Source of the DNA: a virus
Reading direction: 5' to 3' (one strand)
Virus record (IMG/VR): IMGVR_UViG_3300046535_001697
Span: 18,637-82,636 of that record
Length of the DNA: 64,000 nucleotides
The translations under genes and the position numbers were made by a program. A model generated the notes under the pieces. It saw nothing but the letters and a program-made list of their open reading frames with translations, was not told the origin of the DNA and did no database searches. This document shows positions 17,695 to 25,623 of the stretch, in pieces; positions within the stretch are counted from its first letter, which is position 1; each line of letters begins with the position of its first letter.

Positions 17695-18148
17695 CGTTGA
17701 TCGCCTTCAGGCGGGCACGCGCCGAGCCAGGCACGACGGGGCCGGCCGCCGCCGTGACGGGCCGGGCGTCCTCCTCCGCCCGGTCGATGCGCCAGCGGTT
17801 CGCCCGCATGCCCGGGGTGGACAGGCCCAGGCTGTCGCCCATCTGCTTGACCACGGTGGTCAGCGTCACCGCCGACTCGAGCTGCTCCGCCTCGGACAGC
17901 CGCCGCACGTACAGGGCGACTTCGTACTCCTGGCCGTACCGCTCCCACATCAGGGCCTGCGGCTTGGCCCACAACCGCTCCCACAGCTGCGACTCCCGGA
18001 GCGTCTCGTCCGTCAGGGGCCAGTCGGGCGTTGCGCCCTGGCGGCCCTCGGCGGGCAGGATCGTCCAATCGCCGGCGTCCTTCTCGCGTCGGAACGCGGT
18101 GGGGTCGGGGGCCGGTCCGGATCGTGCGCGTGCTCCGCCCTTCGCCAT
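17681..18148 (-). CDS. Terminase small subunit-like (P27-type)
   Basis: 155 residues, first gene of the structural operon. It opens with a basic MAKGGARARSGPAPDP tail typical of P27-like small terminases. A central region follows (LWERLWAKPQALMWERYGQE and YEVALYVRRLSEAEQLESA), then the common LGLSTPGMRANRWRI motif. It should recognise the packaging site, perhaps in the 430-base non-coding region just upstream. Confidence 0.85.
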   Translation of the reverse strand: MAKGGARARSGPAPDPTAFRREKDAGDWTILPAEGRQGATPDWPLTDETLRESQLWERLWAKPQALMWERYGQEYEVALYVRRLSEAEQLESAVTLTTVVKQMGDSLGLSTPGMRANRWRIDRAEEDARPVTAAAGPVVPGSARARLKAINGGGS

Positions 18149-18580
18149 GTCGGTCTCCTCGCGGGGTGCGCCGTTGCGGCGCGTGGTGTCCGGCCGGCGT
18201 TGCGCGCGGCCGCGGTGCAGGAAGAGCCCAGCGTGTTGGTGCGGGCGCTGCGGTGGTGCGGTCTCCGGGGCGACTCACGGAGGGTGACGAATCCCGGGCA
18301 TTTCAAGATCACGAAAATCTCTGAACCTGAAAAACCTCCGCCGGACCTCCCCGGCGGTCCCCGGCCAAATGATCTTTGGGTAACCCCCCTGGGTGATCAT
18401 GACCCTGAGTGACCAAGGTCGGATGATCAACCAGGCAGGGGGCCGGCCGACCGGCCGGCGGGAGGCTGCGCAGTGCATGCCCTGTGCCCCTCGGTGCCTG
18501 CGCTGCGGCCGCGGTGGCCACGGCGTGGGCTCTGGCCTGCCGCTGCCCGGGCCAGGCCCGCAGACGGCCGCCTGGGCGCG
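18149..18580. other. Non-coding region upstream of terminase; candidate promoter and packaging site
   Basis: No convincing gene is present. Around 18300-18420 the base composition drops and short inverted elements appear (GGGTAACCCCCCTGGGTGATC and nearby GATCAT repeats). This is the natural place for the late promoter of the leftward structural operon and for a cos or pac site. I cannot define either precisely from sequence alone. Confidence 0.45.
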
Positions 18581-18931
18581 CTACCGGACCTGCCGGTGCT
18601 CTGCCCCGCCGACCTGGCCGGGCTCCCCGGTGACGTGGCGCAGCGGGTAGCCGTGAGCGGCGCGAGCGCGGTTGATGTTGACCGTCGTGCGCTTGATGGC
18701 TACGCAGATGCGTTCGAGCTCGGCAGGGGTGAGCACGAGGGCGGGCGTGGGCCGGCTGTCGGGGTGGGGCAGGGCGCAGCCGTACGGCTGGTCCGGGTCC
18801 ACCAGTAGGCGGAGGTTGACGATGCCGCCGGTTGCCACGGTGCCCAGTTCGTCGGCGGTGGTGGTGTGCTCCTCGGCGATGGCTGTGCTGCCGTCGGGCA
18901 GCCGGCGCACACGGGTCAGGTCCTGGGTCAT
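18581..18931 (-). CDS. Hypothetical protein (Streptomyces phage type)
   Basis: 116 residues. It contains VNLRLLVDPDQPYGCALPHP and ALVLTPAELERICVAIKRTTV. The DPEQPHGCAL/DPDQPYGCAL motif recurs in the next gene (18928-19275), so the two may be distantly related or share a small domain. Its start overlaps the stop of that gene. No function was recognised. Confidence 0.65.
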   Translation of the reverse strand: MTQDLTRVRRLPDGSTAIAEEHTTTADELGTVATGGIVNLRLLVDPDQPYGCALPHPDSRPTPALVLTPAELERICVAIKRTTVNINRARAAHGYPLRHVTGEPGQVGGAEHRQVR

Positions 18932-19275
18932 GCGCTGTCCTCGGGGCTGGCCCAGAGGCGGGGCTGCGTGGTGGCGTCGAATGCTCGGACGGCGGCATCG
19001 CAGCCTGGGCAGTCGTTGTGGGCCTGCTGTACAGCGGGGGTCTTGGCAAGGTTGCGGCGGGTGTACGCCGGGTCGATGGCCATGTCCTGGTGGACCGCCT
19101 CTGGGTAGGCCAGGCTGTACACCGGGCCGAGGAACTCCCCGGCGAGGGAACGTCGGTGGTTCTCATCGCGGATGGACTGGGCGATGTGGTGGCCAGCAGC
19201 GGCACGGGTGGCACGGTAGGTGAGGGCGCAGCCGTGCGGCTGCTCTGGGTCTGTCTGCTGGGTGTGCTTGCTCAT
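18928..19275 (-). CDS. Hypothetical protein with CxxC
   Basis: 115 residues. The N-terminus has DPEQPHGCAL, matching DPDQPYGCAL in the neighbouring protein. A central helical region follows (HIAQSIRDENHRRSLAGEFL), and a CPGCDAAVRAFDA motif near the end may bind metal with other residues. It overlaps both neighbours, so it belongs to the same leftward transcript. Confidence 0.65.
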   Translation of the reverse strand: MSKHTQQTDPEQPHGCALTYRATRAAAGHHIAQSIRDENHRRSLAGEFLGPVYSLAYPEAVHQDMAIDPAYTRRNLAKTPAVQQAHNDCPGCDAAVRAFDATTQPRLWASPEDSA

Positions 19276-19523
19276 TCGTCGTCACTGCTTCCGACGGATG
19301 GTGTGCCGCTCTCGATGACCTCGGCGACGCGGAGCATGCCGACGCGTTCGATCCATCCGAGGCCGTCGGAGTAGGTCATGCTGAGCCGGGTGTCTCCGTC
19401 TTCCTGGAGGATCTTGAGCAGGACGACGGCGCCGGCTACCAGCTCGCCTTCGTCGACTCGGGCGGTGACGTTGAGCGCGTCGAGGACGTGGCCGATGGTC
19501 TGTTCGTCTGTCTGTCCGCTCAC
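19272..19523 (-). CDS. Small hypothetical protein
   Basis: 83 residues, acidic, with ALNVTARVDEGELVAGAVVLLKILQEDG and a strand TRLSMTYSDGLGW. The pattern of alternating strands suggests a small alpha/beta fold. It lies in an overlapping string of minus-strand genes. No family was recognised. Confidence 0.6.
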   Translation of the reverse strand: MSGQTDEQTIGHVLDALNVTARVDEGELVAGAVVLLKILQEDGDTRLSMTYSDGLGWIERVGMLRVAEVIESGTPSVGSSDDE

Positions 19524-19527
19524 GTGT

Positions 19528-19968
19528 TCATCCTCCGGGCTGGTCCTGTGCGGGGGCTGCAGCCACAGCGCGCCAGACTCCGCGGTCGTCCTGGATGAGG
19601 AGGCCGCAGCGGGTGCACTGGCCGGTGGACGTCACGAGCCGGGTGTCTGCGTCGTAGGCCGGGTGGTCCTGGCGGCAGGCGTCTTCCTGTGGCGGGAGGG
19701 CCTGTAGGCCTGTCGGCGGGGTCCAGCCGAGGTCGGCCAGGAGGGCTGCGGTCTCGGGGTCCAGCCGTACGTGGGCCTGGGTGGTGGCGTGGTCCATGTG
19801 AATGACGAGGGGGTCGAGGGTGAGCTGTGGGTATTCCCCTGGCTGGATGCTGAGGATGGCGCCGCGCAGGCTGTGGCTGATGTCGGTGCCGTCGAGGGTG
19901 ACGGTGTGCACGATCCCGTTGCTGGTGATGGTGACGGTGCGGGTGCCGTCCCCGCCGTGCTTGCTCAT
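19528..19968 (-). CDS. Hypothetical protein with C-terminal CxxC
   Basis: 146 residues. The N-terminal half is beta-rich (TRTVTITSNGIVHTVTLDG, then GEYPQLTLDPLVIHMD). The middle has a helix, and the C-terminus has RLVTSTGQCTRCGLLIQDDRG, a zinc-ribbon-like half site. It overlaps the upstream 67-residue gene (ATGA). No function is assigned. Confidence 0.62.
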   Translation of the reverse strand: MSKHGGDGTRTVTITSNGIVHTVTLDGTDISHSLRGAILSIQPGEYPQLTLDPLVIHMDHATTQAHVRLDPETAALLADLGWTPPTGLQALPPQEDACRQDHPAYDADTRLVTSTGQCTRCGLLIQDDRGVWRAVAAAPAQDQPGG

Positions 19969-20168
19969 GTGGATTCCACTTCGAGCGTGTACTGCTGGCC
20001 GACGTCGGCTCCTTCGTTCCAGTGGAGCTGGAGGGAGAAGCCGCGGACGGTGACGTACTGGCCCGCGTGGCCGGTGATGCTGACGCCGGTGAAGGTGGTG
20101 GTCTCGGCGAAGGCGTCGAGTGCGTCGGCGAGGGCGCGGAGGTCGGCTGCGGTGAGTCGCTCGCTCAT
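19965..20168 (-). CDS. Small hypothetical protein
   Basis: 67 residues: an N-terminal helix (RLTAADLRALADALDAFAET) and a beta hairpin (VTVRGFSLQLHWNEG). This layout is shared by many short accessory proteins of Streptomyces phages. It is coupled by ATGA overlap to the downstream gene. Function unknown. Confidence 0.6.
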   Translation of the reverse strand: MSERLTAADLRALADALDAFAETTTFTGVSITGHAGQYVTVRGFSLQLHWNEGADVGQQYTLEVEST

Positions 20169-20231
20169 GCCTGGCGGCCGTGCTGGGTGTCGGTCACGTC
20201 TGTCTCCGTGTGGTTGAGGGGGGCGGGTGGG

Positions 20232-20594
20232 TCAGTGCTGGTTGAAGCCGCCGGGTTGGTGCTGGGCGGTTTCGGTGCTGTGGCAGGGCTTGCAGATGCC
20301 GCGCATGCGTTCGGGGGCGTCGGGGTCGGGGACGCCTTGGGCGAGGAGGTCGCGGCGGCTGGTGGGCCAGTGGTCGGCGACGGTGGAGGGGCGGCCGCAG
20401 CCGAGGACGCAGTTGGGGTCGCGGGTGAGGACGGTGGCGCGGGCCTGGTTCCAGGTTCGGCCGCCGTAGCCGCGTTGGCGGGCGGTGCCGCGTCGGGCGT
20501 CTGCTTGGCGTCGGTGTTCGTCGCAGCGGCCGCTGTCGGTGTACTGGGGGCATCCGTGGACGGTGCAGATGGTGAGTGCTCGGCCTCTGGGCAT
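20232..20594 (-). CDS. HNH endonuclease
   Basis: 120 residues from the ATG at 20594 (GGCAGG eight bases upstream). Two N-terminal cysteine motifs (CTVHGCPQY and RCDEHRRQAD) precede the HNH core: VLTRDPNCVLGCGRPSTVADHW, then RMRGICKPCHSTET, giving the His, Asn/His-type finger with CxxC structural metal sites. Phage HNH nucleases near terminase genes often take part in packaging cleavage, so it may work with the terminase, although eight genes separate them from the operon start. Confidence 0.88.
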   Translation of the reverse strand: MPRGRALTICTVHGCPQYTDSGRCDEHRRQADARRGTARQRGYGGRTWNQARATVLTRDPNCVLGCGRPSTVADHWPTSRRDLLAQGVPDPDAPERMRGICKPCHSTETAQHQPGGFNQH

Positions 20595-20650
20595 GGTGGT
20601 CACCTGCCTCTACGCTGGGCGCCCTTGTTGTCCCGATGTGGGGGTGCGTG

Positions 20651-20941
20651 ATGGTGGATCGTGTGGGCCGGGCGTTGTTGACGGCGGGTCTGGCTGCGGC
20701 GGCCTGTGGGCTGCTGTACGGGCTGTGGTCGGTGGGGCCGTCCGGTACGGATTGCGGGTCGGCGTTCATCCAGAAGGCGCGGGACAGCGTGGCGTGTGTG
20801 GCGGCTGTGGAGGGCCGGACGAACACGGCGTGGCTGTTGATGATCTCGGGCGGGTCGGTGGCGGCCGGGGCGGTCGTGCTGACGCGTGAGCCGGCGTCGG
20901 CGAAGCAGGCGGCCGCGCCGGGGGCGTCCGACCCGGCGTGA
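20651..20941 (+). CDS. Small two-helix membrane protein
   Basis: 96 residues on the plus strand inside a minus-strand block. Two hydrophobic helices (LLTAGLAAAACGLLYGLW at about 9-26 and WLLMISGGSVAAGAVVL at about 61-77) flank an external-looking loop with two cysteines (TDCGSAF and VACVAAVEG) that could pair. An isolated, oppositely oriented membrane gene in a prophage is often a lysogeny-expressed cargo. A holin role cannot be excluded, but nothing supports it specifically. Confidence 0.6.
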   Translation: MVDRVGRALLTAGLAAAACGLLYGLWSVGPSGTDCGSAFIQKARDSVACVAAVEGRTNTAWLLMISGGSVAAGAVVLTREPASAKQAAAPGASDPA

Positions 20942-20969
20942 GCGGGGGCCCGGGCCTGGCCGTCGCCGG

Positions 20970-21257
20970 TCAGGCCCGAGGCGGCCAGTGCCAGGTGCCG
21001 CCGGCCGTGGGGTCCTCGGAGTACGGGACGGCCGGGTCGAAGAACATGCCGGTCGGGTTGAGGATGCAGAGGCTGGCCACGATGGGGAGCGATGTCCCGT
21101 CGTTGGGGCAGCCGTCGTAGGGCTCCTGCTCGAGGTGTTCGGGGACCGCGGTGACGATGGCGGCTCGCGGCAGCGGCTGGTACTTCTGGGTGCCGTCGGG
21201 GAGGACGGGGCTGCCGTGGCTGACGTAGTGGACGATGCGGCCGATGGTCGGCTTCAC
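20970..21257 (-). CDS. Hypothetical protein (Streptomyces phage type)
   Basis: 95 residues. It opens KPTIGRIVHYVSHGSPVLPDG and continues with LPRAAIVTAVPEH and ASLCILNPTGMFFDP, ending GGTWHWPPRA. This compact beta-rich pattern, an SH3-like start followed by an HW-containing end, is common in Streptomyces and mycobacterial phages without known function. It is separate from its neighbours and convergent with the membrane protein gene. Confidence 0.68.
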   Translation of the reverse strand: MKPTIGRIVHYVSHGSPVLPDGTQKYQPLPRAAIVTAVPEHLEQEPYDGCPNDGTSLPIVASLCILNPTGMFFDPAVPYSEDPTAGGTWHWPPRA

Positions 21258-21292
21258 GCGGTCTCCTGAGGGGTTGTGGGGCGTGGCGCTGT

Positions 21293-21601
21293 TCAGGCGA
21301 CGCGCCAGCCTCCGTCGCGGCTGTGGATCATGTGGGCGCCGCAGCCTGTGCAGAGGGCGTTGGCCCGGTTGTCGGTCATCGACGTGATCTCGACGGGGTC
21401 GTGGGTGATGCAGGTCCCGGTGCGGCGCAGCGCGATGGTGAGGGCTGCGGGGGTGCCGGGTTCGGGTTGGATGCCGTAGAGGTCGTGTTCGAGGACGGCG
21501 ATGCGGGTCGGGTTGGGCCGGGGGGCCGGTTCGGGGTTGGTGTGGCGGTCGCGGAGTTTGGCGAGGGCGTTGCGGACGGTGGCGGCGGTGAGTGGGGTCA
21601 T
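21293..21601 (-). CDS. Hypothetical protein with zinc-ribbon-like tail
   Basis: 102 residues. The N-terminal helix (AATVRNALAKLRDRH) is followed by a beta segment and a C-terminal ANALCTGCGAHMIHSRDGGW. A further CITHD upstream could complete a Cys/His metal site. It lies just downstream of the tail-fibre-like gene on the same strand. Function unknown. Confidence 0.6.
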   Translation of the reverse strand: MTPLTAATVRNALAKLRDRHTNPEPAPRPNPTRIAVLEHDLYGIQPEPGTPAALTIALRRTGTCITHDPVEITSMTDNRANALCTGCGAHMIHSRDGGWRVA

Positions 21602-21620
21602 CCGGGCTGCTCCCGTCCGG

Positions 21621-23786
21621 TCAGGTGATGCTGAAGGCGACGCCTTCGAGGTGGGGGTGTTCGGGGGTGGCGGTGACGTCGATCCAGGGTGTCCAGGTGC
21701 CGGGGCCGAGGGTGATGGCGCCGCCGTCGGGGCCGATGAGGAGTTGGGCGTGGGGGATGCCGTTGACGGTGGCCCAGGTGGCGGTGTGCCAGTCGCCGGT
21801 GGTGGGGCGGTCTCCTGGGGGGAGGATCGCGATCCGGACGGGGTAGCTGGAGGGGTCGGTGTCGGCGTAGACGGGGAGCTGGAGGAGTTCGGTGCCGTCG
21901 CGGTCCATGGCGTTGCTCCTCGCTGCTCCGCTGGTCCATCGGGTTCGGTTGCGGCCGGGGGTCCAGCGGGTGCGGGGTGGGCCGGTGCGGACGGTGCCGA
22001 GCTGGTGGCCTGTGCGGGTGGGCCCGTTGGCGGTGTCGAGTTCTGTGGCGCGGCCGGGGGTGAGGTTCTTGGCGCGTCCCGGGGCCTGGCCGGTGCTGGT
22101 CTCGGCGGCGGGGGTGACGGCGATGGTCCGGCCGGAGCGGGTGGAGCCGAGGGCGGTGCTGGTCTCTGTGGCGGGGGCTGTGCCGAGGCGCTTTGCTGCG
22201 CCTGCGGGGGTGGCGGTGTCGGTGCCGGTGGCCGCGGTGATGCTGCGGGTCTTTGTGCCGGTGGCGGGCCGGGCCGTGCTCGTTTCGGCGGCGGTGCCTG
22301 CCGGGGTGTGCTTGGCGCGTCCCGGGGTCTGGCCGGTGCTGGTCTCCGTCGCGGGGGCCGTGGTGGCGTGCTTGGCCCGGGCGAGAGTCTGGGCGGTGTC
22401 GACGCTGCCTGCAGGTGCCGCGGTGAGCCGCTTGGTCCTGGGGAGGGTCTGTGCGGTGTCGACGCCGGCGGCGGGGGTGAGCGTGGCGCGCTTGGTCCTG
22501 GGGACGGTCTGCGCGGTGTCGATGCTCGCGGCCCGGCCGGGGGCGAGGGTTTTGGTTCGTGCGGTGGCCTGGGCGGTGCTGGTCTCTGCGGCGGGGGTGA
22601 CGGCGATGGTGTGGCCGGCGGCCGGGTTGACGTTGTCGATCTCGGCGAAGTCGCTGGTGCCTGCGGAGCGCTGCGACTCGAAGTAGCCGATGAGGGTGCC
22701 GAGGCGCATCCACTGGGTGGGTGTGGCGATGGTGCGCTGGGTGGTCCAGGTCGTGTTGTCGGGGCTGGTCTCCATGAGGAGGGAGCCGCCGGTCTCACGG
22801 AAGCGCCACCAGGCGTGGGAGGTGGCGTTGTAGGTGAGGGTGGTCGGTGAGGCGTCGGAGCCGCCGACGTTGTTCCGCAGGACGAGGTTCCCGGTGACCG
22901 GGGAGTACTCGAATTCCAGGTTGGTGTTGGAGATGGTCGGCCCGGCGGAGAGGTAGGCGCTGAAGGTGACGGTGGAGCCGCCGCCGGCCGCGGGCAGGGT
23001 GGGGACCTGGAAGGCGAGCTGGGCGCCCTGGATCTCGTAGGCACCGACGGTGTACATGTCGGCGAGGGTGGTGGTGCAGTTGATGCGGGCCCGGCCGCCG
23101 GTGCCGCTGACGCCCGCGGTGGTGTTCCACAGGGTGCCGCTGATGCCGGTGGCGAAGGTGTCGGTGAGGGTGGTGATGGCGGGGGTGAAGAGGCCGTCGG
23201 CGCCGGAGAACTCGATCCAGCCGGGCTCGGTGGTGACGGCGGTGTCGCCGGACGCGAGGTCGGTGCCGCCGACGTTGCCGTAGTTGATCGTGGCGTTGTA
23301 CGTGGTGGCGAGGGCGTTCGCGCGGTAGCCGATTTCGGCGACGATGCGGTCGCCGACCTGGACGGCGACGGGTGTGACGGTCTGTGCGCCCGCGGTGGCG
23401 CCGGTGGCGGTGGTGGTGAATTCCGTGGCGCCGATGTAGTCGGTGAGGAGGGTGCCGCGGGGGGTGTCGGAGTCGCCGGACGTGACGTAGACGTGGAGGT
23501 GCCAGAACCCGTTGAGGTCGACGTTGGACTCTTTGACGCCGATGGTCCACTGCACGGTGCCGGACAGGGTGCCGGCTTTGACGGCGCCGGCGCTGATGGA
23601 GCGGTGGAGGAGGATGTCGCGGTCGGCGGCGGTGGATCCGACGTTGATGGACGACGTGCCGGCGGAGCCCTGGGGCTTGCGTCCGAGCAGTTGGATGTCT
23701 TCGCCGGTGGCGACGTCCCAGGCACCGCGTCGGGTGGTGGGGGTGTAGGGCGGGGCTGCGGATGTCAGCCAGAACCTGGTGGCCAC
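21621..23786 (-). CDS. Tail-fibre-like protein with tandem repeat stalk
   Basis: 721 residues. The N-terminal 390 residues are beta-rich. They include DLNGFWHLHVYVTSGDSDTP and a concanavalin/LamG-like region ending TSDFAEIDNVNPAAG. Residues about 391-600 are ten imperfect units of about 20 residues rich in Thr, Ala, Gln, Arg and Lys. The C-terminal 100 residues form a separate beta domain (PVRIAILPPGDRPTTGDW, then GTWTPWIDVTATPEHP). Its size, modularity and phage setting suggest a fibre or surface adhesin, although it is outside the main tail block. No signal peptide is visible. Confidence 0.65.
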   Translation of the reverse strand: MATRFWLTSAAPPYTPTTRRGAWDVATGEDIQLLGRKPQGSAGTSSINVGSTAADRDILLHRSISAGAVKAGTLSGTVQWTIGVKESNVDLNGFWHLHVYVTSGDSDTPRGTLLTDYIGATEFTTTATGATAGAQTVTPVAVQVGDRIVAEIGYRANALATTYNATINYGNVGGTDLASGDTAVTTEPGWIEFSGADGLFTPAITTLTDTFATGISGTLWNTTAGVSGTGGRARINCTTTLADMYTVGAYEIQGAQLAFQVPTLPAAGGGSTVTFSAYLSAGPTISNTNLEFEYSPVTGNLVLRNNVGGSDASPTTLTYNATSHAWWRFRETGGSLLMETSPDNTTWTTQRTIATPTQWMRLGTLIGYFESQRSAGTSDFAEIDNVNPAAGHTIAVTPAAETSTAQATARTKTLAPGRAASIDTAQTVPRTKRATLTPAAGVDTAQTLPRTKRLTAAPAGSVDTAQTLARAKHATTAPATETSTGQTPGRAKHTPAGTAAETSTARPATGTKTRSITAATGTDTATPAGAAKRLGTAPATETSTALGSTRSGRTIAVTPAAETSTGQAPGRAKNLTPGRATELDTANGPTRTGHQLGTVRTGPPRTRWTPGRNRTRWTSGAARSNAMDRDGTELLQLPVYADTDPSSYPVRIAILPPGDRPTTGDWHTATWATVNGIPHAQLLIGPDGGAITLGPGTWTPWIDVTATPEHPHLEGVAFSIT
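21985..22612 (-). repeat. Ten-unit protein repeat in the fibre-like gene
   Basis: The units run about 20 residues, with a core of D/TSTAQ-x(4-5)-RTK-x(3-5)-TPA. The segment TIAVTPAAETST occurs at both ends, eight units apart, and DTAQTLPRTKR/DTAQTVPRTKR units are adjacent. DNA identity between some units is high, so the array could change copy number by recombination. Confidence 0.8.
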
Positions 23787-23817
23787 GGCTCACCGCCTCC
23801 CGGGCTTGTGAGGGTGG

Positions 23818-24267
23818 TCAGGCCGCGGAGGTGATCCGGATGAAGTCCGTGATCGTTGCCGTCACATCGCTGCCGTCCGGGGTGATCACGAAGTCGACGA
23901 GGACCCACGGTACGAGGTTGGAGTCGGTGCCGGTGGTGGTGTCGTTGTCGAACGCGAACAGGAGTTTGGAGATGGCGTTGCCGGAGGCGGCGGTCCAGGT
24001 GATGTCCGCGCAGTCCACGGCGTACCTGTCGTTGGTGTTGTCGACGGCCCCGGTGACGCTGGTGATCGTCTTGCGGCCCATCGTCGTCTGCTCGTTCGTG
24101 GCGCCGACGAAGAACGCGGCGACGTCGGCCTTGTCGCGCAGGACGCTGTCGGCCTCGAGTCCGCTCGTTTCGACGGGGATGACGATGAGGGCGGCGTTGC
24201 CGGTGCCGACGGCGTCGGCGAACGCCTTGGAGCGGCCGAGGGCGATGTTGGGGACGATGTTGGCCAT
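23818..24267 (-). CDS. Phage structural-type beta protein
   Basis: 149 residues. It opens MANIVPNIALGRSKAFADAV and contains NAALIVIPVETSGLEADSVL, DVAAFFVGATNEQTTMGRK and VLVDFVITPDGSDVTATITD. This pattern recurs in actinophage virion operons. It sits just upstream of the fibre-like gene and may be its assembly partner or a minor virion component. Its exact role is unknown. Confidence 0.65.
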   Translation of the reverse strand: MANIVPNIALGRSKAFADAVGTGNAALIVIPVETSGLEADSVLRDKADVAAFFVGATNEQTTMGRKTITSVTGAVDNTNDRYAVDCADITWTAASGNAISKLLFAFDNDTTTGTDSNLVPWVLVDFVITPDGSDVTATITDFIRITSAA

Positions 24268-24317
24268 GGTGGTTCCTCCGGCGGGGGGGTGCGGTGCGGG
24301 GTTCGCCGGGGGCCGGG

Positions 24318-24524
24318 TCAGGCTGCGGCGTGGTCCTGGAGGGGGACGAAGCGGGCCGGGCGGCCGCGGTCGGTGCACGGGGTGTCGAGGTGCCACCAGC
24401 GGGTCGTGCCCTGTTCGGCGGGCTGACCGCAGCGGGAGCAGGTGCCGGGGGCGGGCTGCCACGTGTCCCAGGTGGTGAAGGGCGCGTCGAGGGCGTGCCA
24501 GCGGTCCGGGTCGGGCTGGGTCAC
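24318..24524 (-). CDS. Small CxxC hypothetical protein
   Basis: 68 residues from a GTG that overlaps the upstream stop (GTGA). It contains GTCSRCGQPAEQGTTRWWHLDTPC, resembling a small zinc ribbon with an HLD/Cys second half. Such short proteins are common in actinophage accessory strings. Function unknown. Confidence 0.6.
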   Translation of the reverse strand: MTQPDPDRWHALDAPFTTWDTWQPAPGTCSRCGQPAEQGTTRWWHLDTPCTDRGRPARFVPLQDHAAA

Positions 24525-25042
24525 CCGGCGGCCTCGGTGGGGGTCCAGCGGACCCGGCCGTTCTCGAACGCGAAGCGGAGGCCGGAGACCTGGGCGACGC
24601 GGTCGAGGGTGGCCTGCCCGATGGCCGGGTCGGCGAGGTGGGTGCTGTACAGCTTGGCGTGGTGCTTGGGCCGGGGGCCGACCATCACCCACCGGTAGGC
24701 GCTGAGGTCGCCCCAGCCGCCGGTGTCGGTGCCGTCGGGGAGTTCGCCGATCGGGAGCCAGCCGGTGGGGGCGGGAGGGTTCGGGGTGTTGGAGGTGCCG
24801 ATAAGGAACAGGCGGTCGGGTTCCCGGTTGGGCAGGTCGATGTACAGCTTGTGGGGCCAGCCGTACTTGGCGTCCGCCCAGTGGGCCTGCGCGGCGGTCT
24901 CGGCGGCGAGGTCGTCGGGGTGGATCGATCCGCAGTGGCTGCAGGTGCGGTAGTGCTCGCCGGACATGGGCTCGCGCCAGGACCAGCCGCCCCAGCGGTC
25001 TGCCTCGGTGCCGTGGACGGGGTCGGGGGTGTCGCTGCTCAT
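24521..25042 (-). CDS. Hypothetical phage protein with N-terminal zinc motif
   Basis: 173 residues. The N-terminus has WSWREPMSGEHYRTCSHCGSIHP, a pattern frequent in Streptomyces phage proteins. The middle contains GWPHKLYIDLPNREPDRLFLIG, and the end has RFAFENGRVRWTPTEAAG. It is conserved-looking but without known activity. A perfect inverted repeat lies upstream of its start, between it and the 64-residue gene. Confidence 0.65.
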   Translation of the reverse strand: MSSDTPDPVHGTEADRWGGWSWREPMSGEHYRTCSHCGSIHPDDLAAETAAQAHWADAKYGWPHKLYIDLPNREPDRLFLIGTSNTPNPPAPTGWLPIGELPDGTDTGGWGDLSAYRWVMVGPRPKHHAKLYSTHLADPAIGQATLDRVAQVSGLRFAFENGRVRWTPTEAAG

Positions 25043-25065
25043 GGCACTGGGCTCCCGTGGTTGTG

Positions 25066-25106
25066 GCCGGCCCGGACCTGCCCCCCTCAGAGCGGTCCGG
25101 GCCGGC
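25066..25106 (-). terminator. Perfect 12-bp hairpin
   Basis: GCCGGCCCGGAC and GTCCGGGCCGGC form a perfect stem around a 17-base loop, just after the stop of the 64-residue gene when read leftward. There is no T-run. It probably ends or stabilises that transcript. Confidence 0.55.
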
Positions 25107-25122
25107 GGCTTGTGGAGGGGGG

Positions 25123-25317
25123 TCAGTCGTTCCGCTGGGAGGCGAGCAGGGTGTGTGCGATGGCGTTCCAGCTGTCGGCGAGGCGTTCCAGGCGCTCCAT
25201 GACCGCGAGGTTCGTCTCGAGCTCGGCATTGCGGAGGAGCCGTGCGGCGTTGGCGATGGCTTCGTCTACCGTCGGCAAGGCTTCCACCGGCGGGTTGGGG
25301 ACGGGCTCTGCGGCCAT
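25123..25317 (-). CDS. Small helical hypothetical protein
   Basis: 64 residues: a Pro-rich start, then one long amphipathic region (DEAIANAARLLRNAELETNL, then VMERLERLADSWNAIAHTLL) likely to form a helical hairpin or coiled coil. It stands between two hairpins and may be its own unit. Function unknown. Confidence 0.55.
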   Translation of the reverse strand: MAAEPVPNPPVEALPTVDEAIANAARLLRNAELETNLAVMERLERLADSWNAIAHTLLASQRND

Positions 25318-25345
25318 GGGCGTCTCCGCGGTGGGGAACGACGAA

Positions 25346-25369
25346 GCCCCGCCCAGGGAGTGGCGGGGC
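25346..25369 (-). terminator. GC hairpin after the small wHTH gene
   Basis: GCCCCGCC and GGCGGGGC pair around an eight-base loop, 27 bases beyond the stop of the wHTH gene at 25396, in the right place for its terminator. Confidence 0.6.
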
Positions 25370-25395
25370 CGTACAGGGGTGAGGGGGCAGCGGGT

Positions 25396-25623
25396 TCAGG
25401 CTGCGGCGGTGCGGTTGTTCGGCAGGGGCGGGACGGGTCCGGGGCTGCCGTCGTCCTCGGCGGGTGGGAGTTCGTCGAGGTCGTAGTAGGTGTAGCGGCC
25501 GTGGCGGTGCCGGGTGGTGCGGCCTTCGTGGCCCCAGCGGCGGATGGTGCCTTCGGGGTGGCCGGTCCAGATGGCGGCGGACGCGGCGAGGACAAGGCGC
25601 GGGAGGACGGGGGCGAGGGGCAT
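25396..25623 (-). CDS. Small winged-helix DNA-binding protein (excisionase/MerR-like)
   Basis: 75 residues. The core reads AASAAIWTGHPEGTIRRWGH, then RTTRHRHGRYTYYDLDELPPAE. This is the helix-turn-helix plus wing typical of excisionase, AlpA and MerR N-terminal domains (x-GTIRRW and GRYxYYDLDEL). With no integrase in view it may act as a transcriptional or replication control factor. Confidence 0.72.
   Translation of the reverse strand: MPLAPVLPRLVLAASAAIWTGHPEGTIRRWGHEGRTTRHRHGRYTYYDLDELPPAEDDGSPGPVPPLPNNRTAAA

Noticed and set aside
20651-20941. Holin for lysis
   Set aside because: Two helices and small size fit many membrane proteins. There is no endolysin nearby and the gene is on the opposite strand from the late genes.
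21985-22612. CRISPR-like array
   Set aside because: The repeat is a protein-coding tandem repeat without constant repeats and unique spacers, and no cas genes are present.
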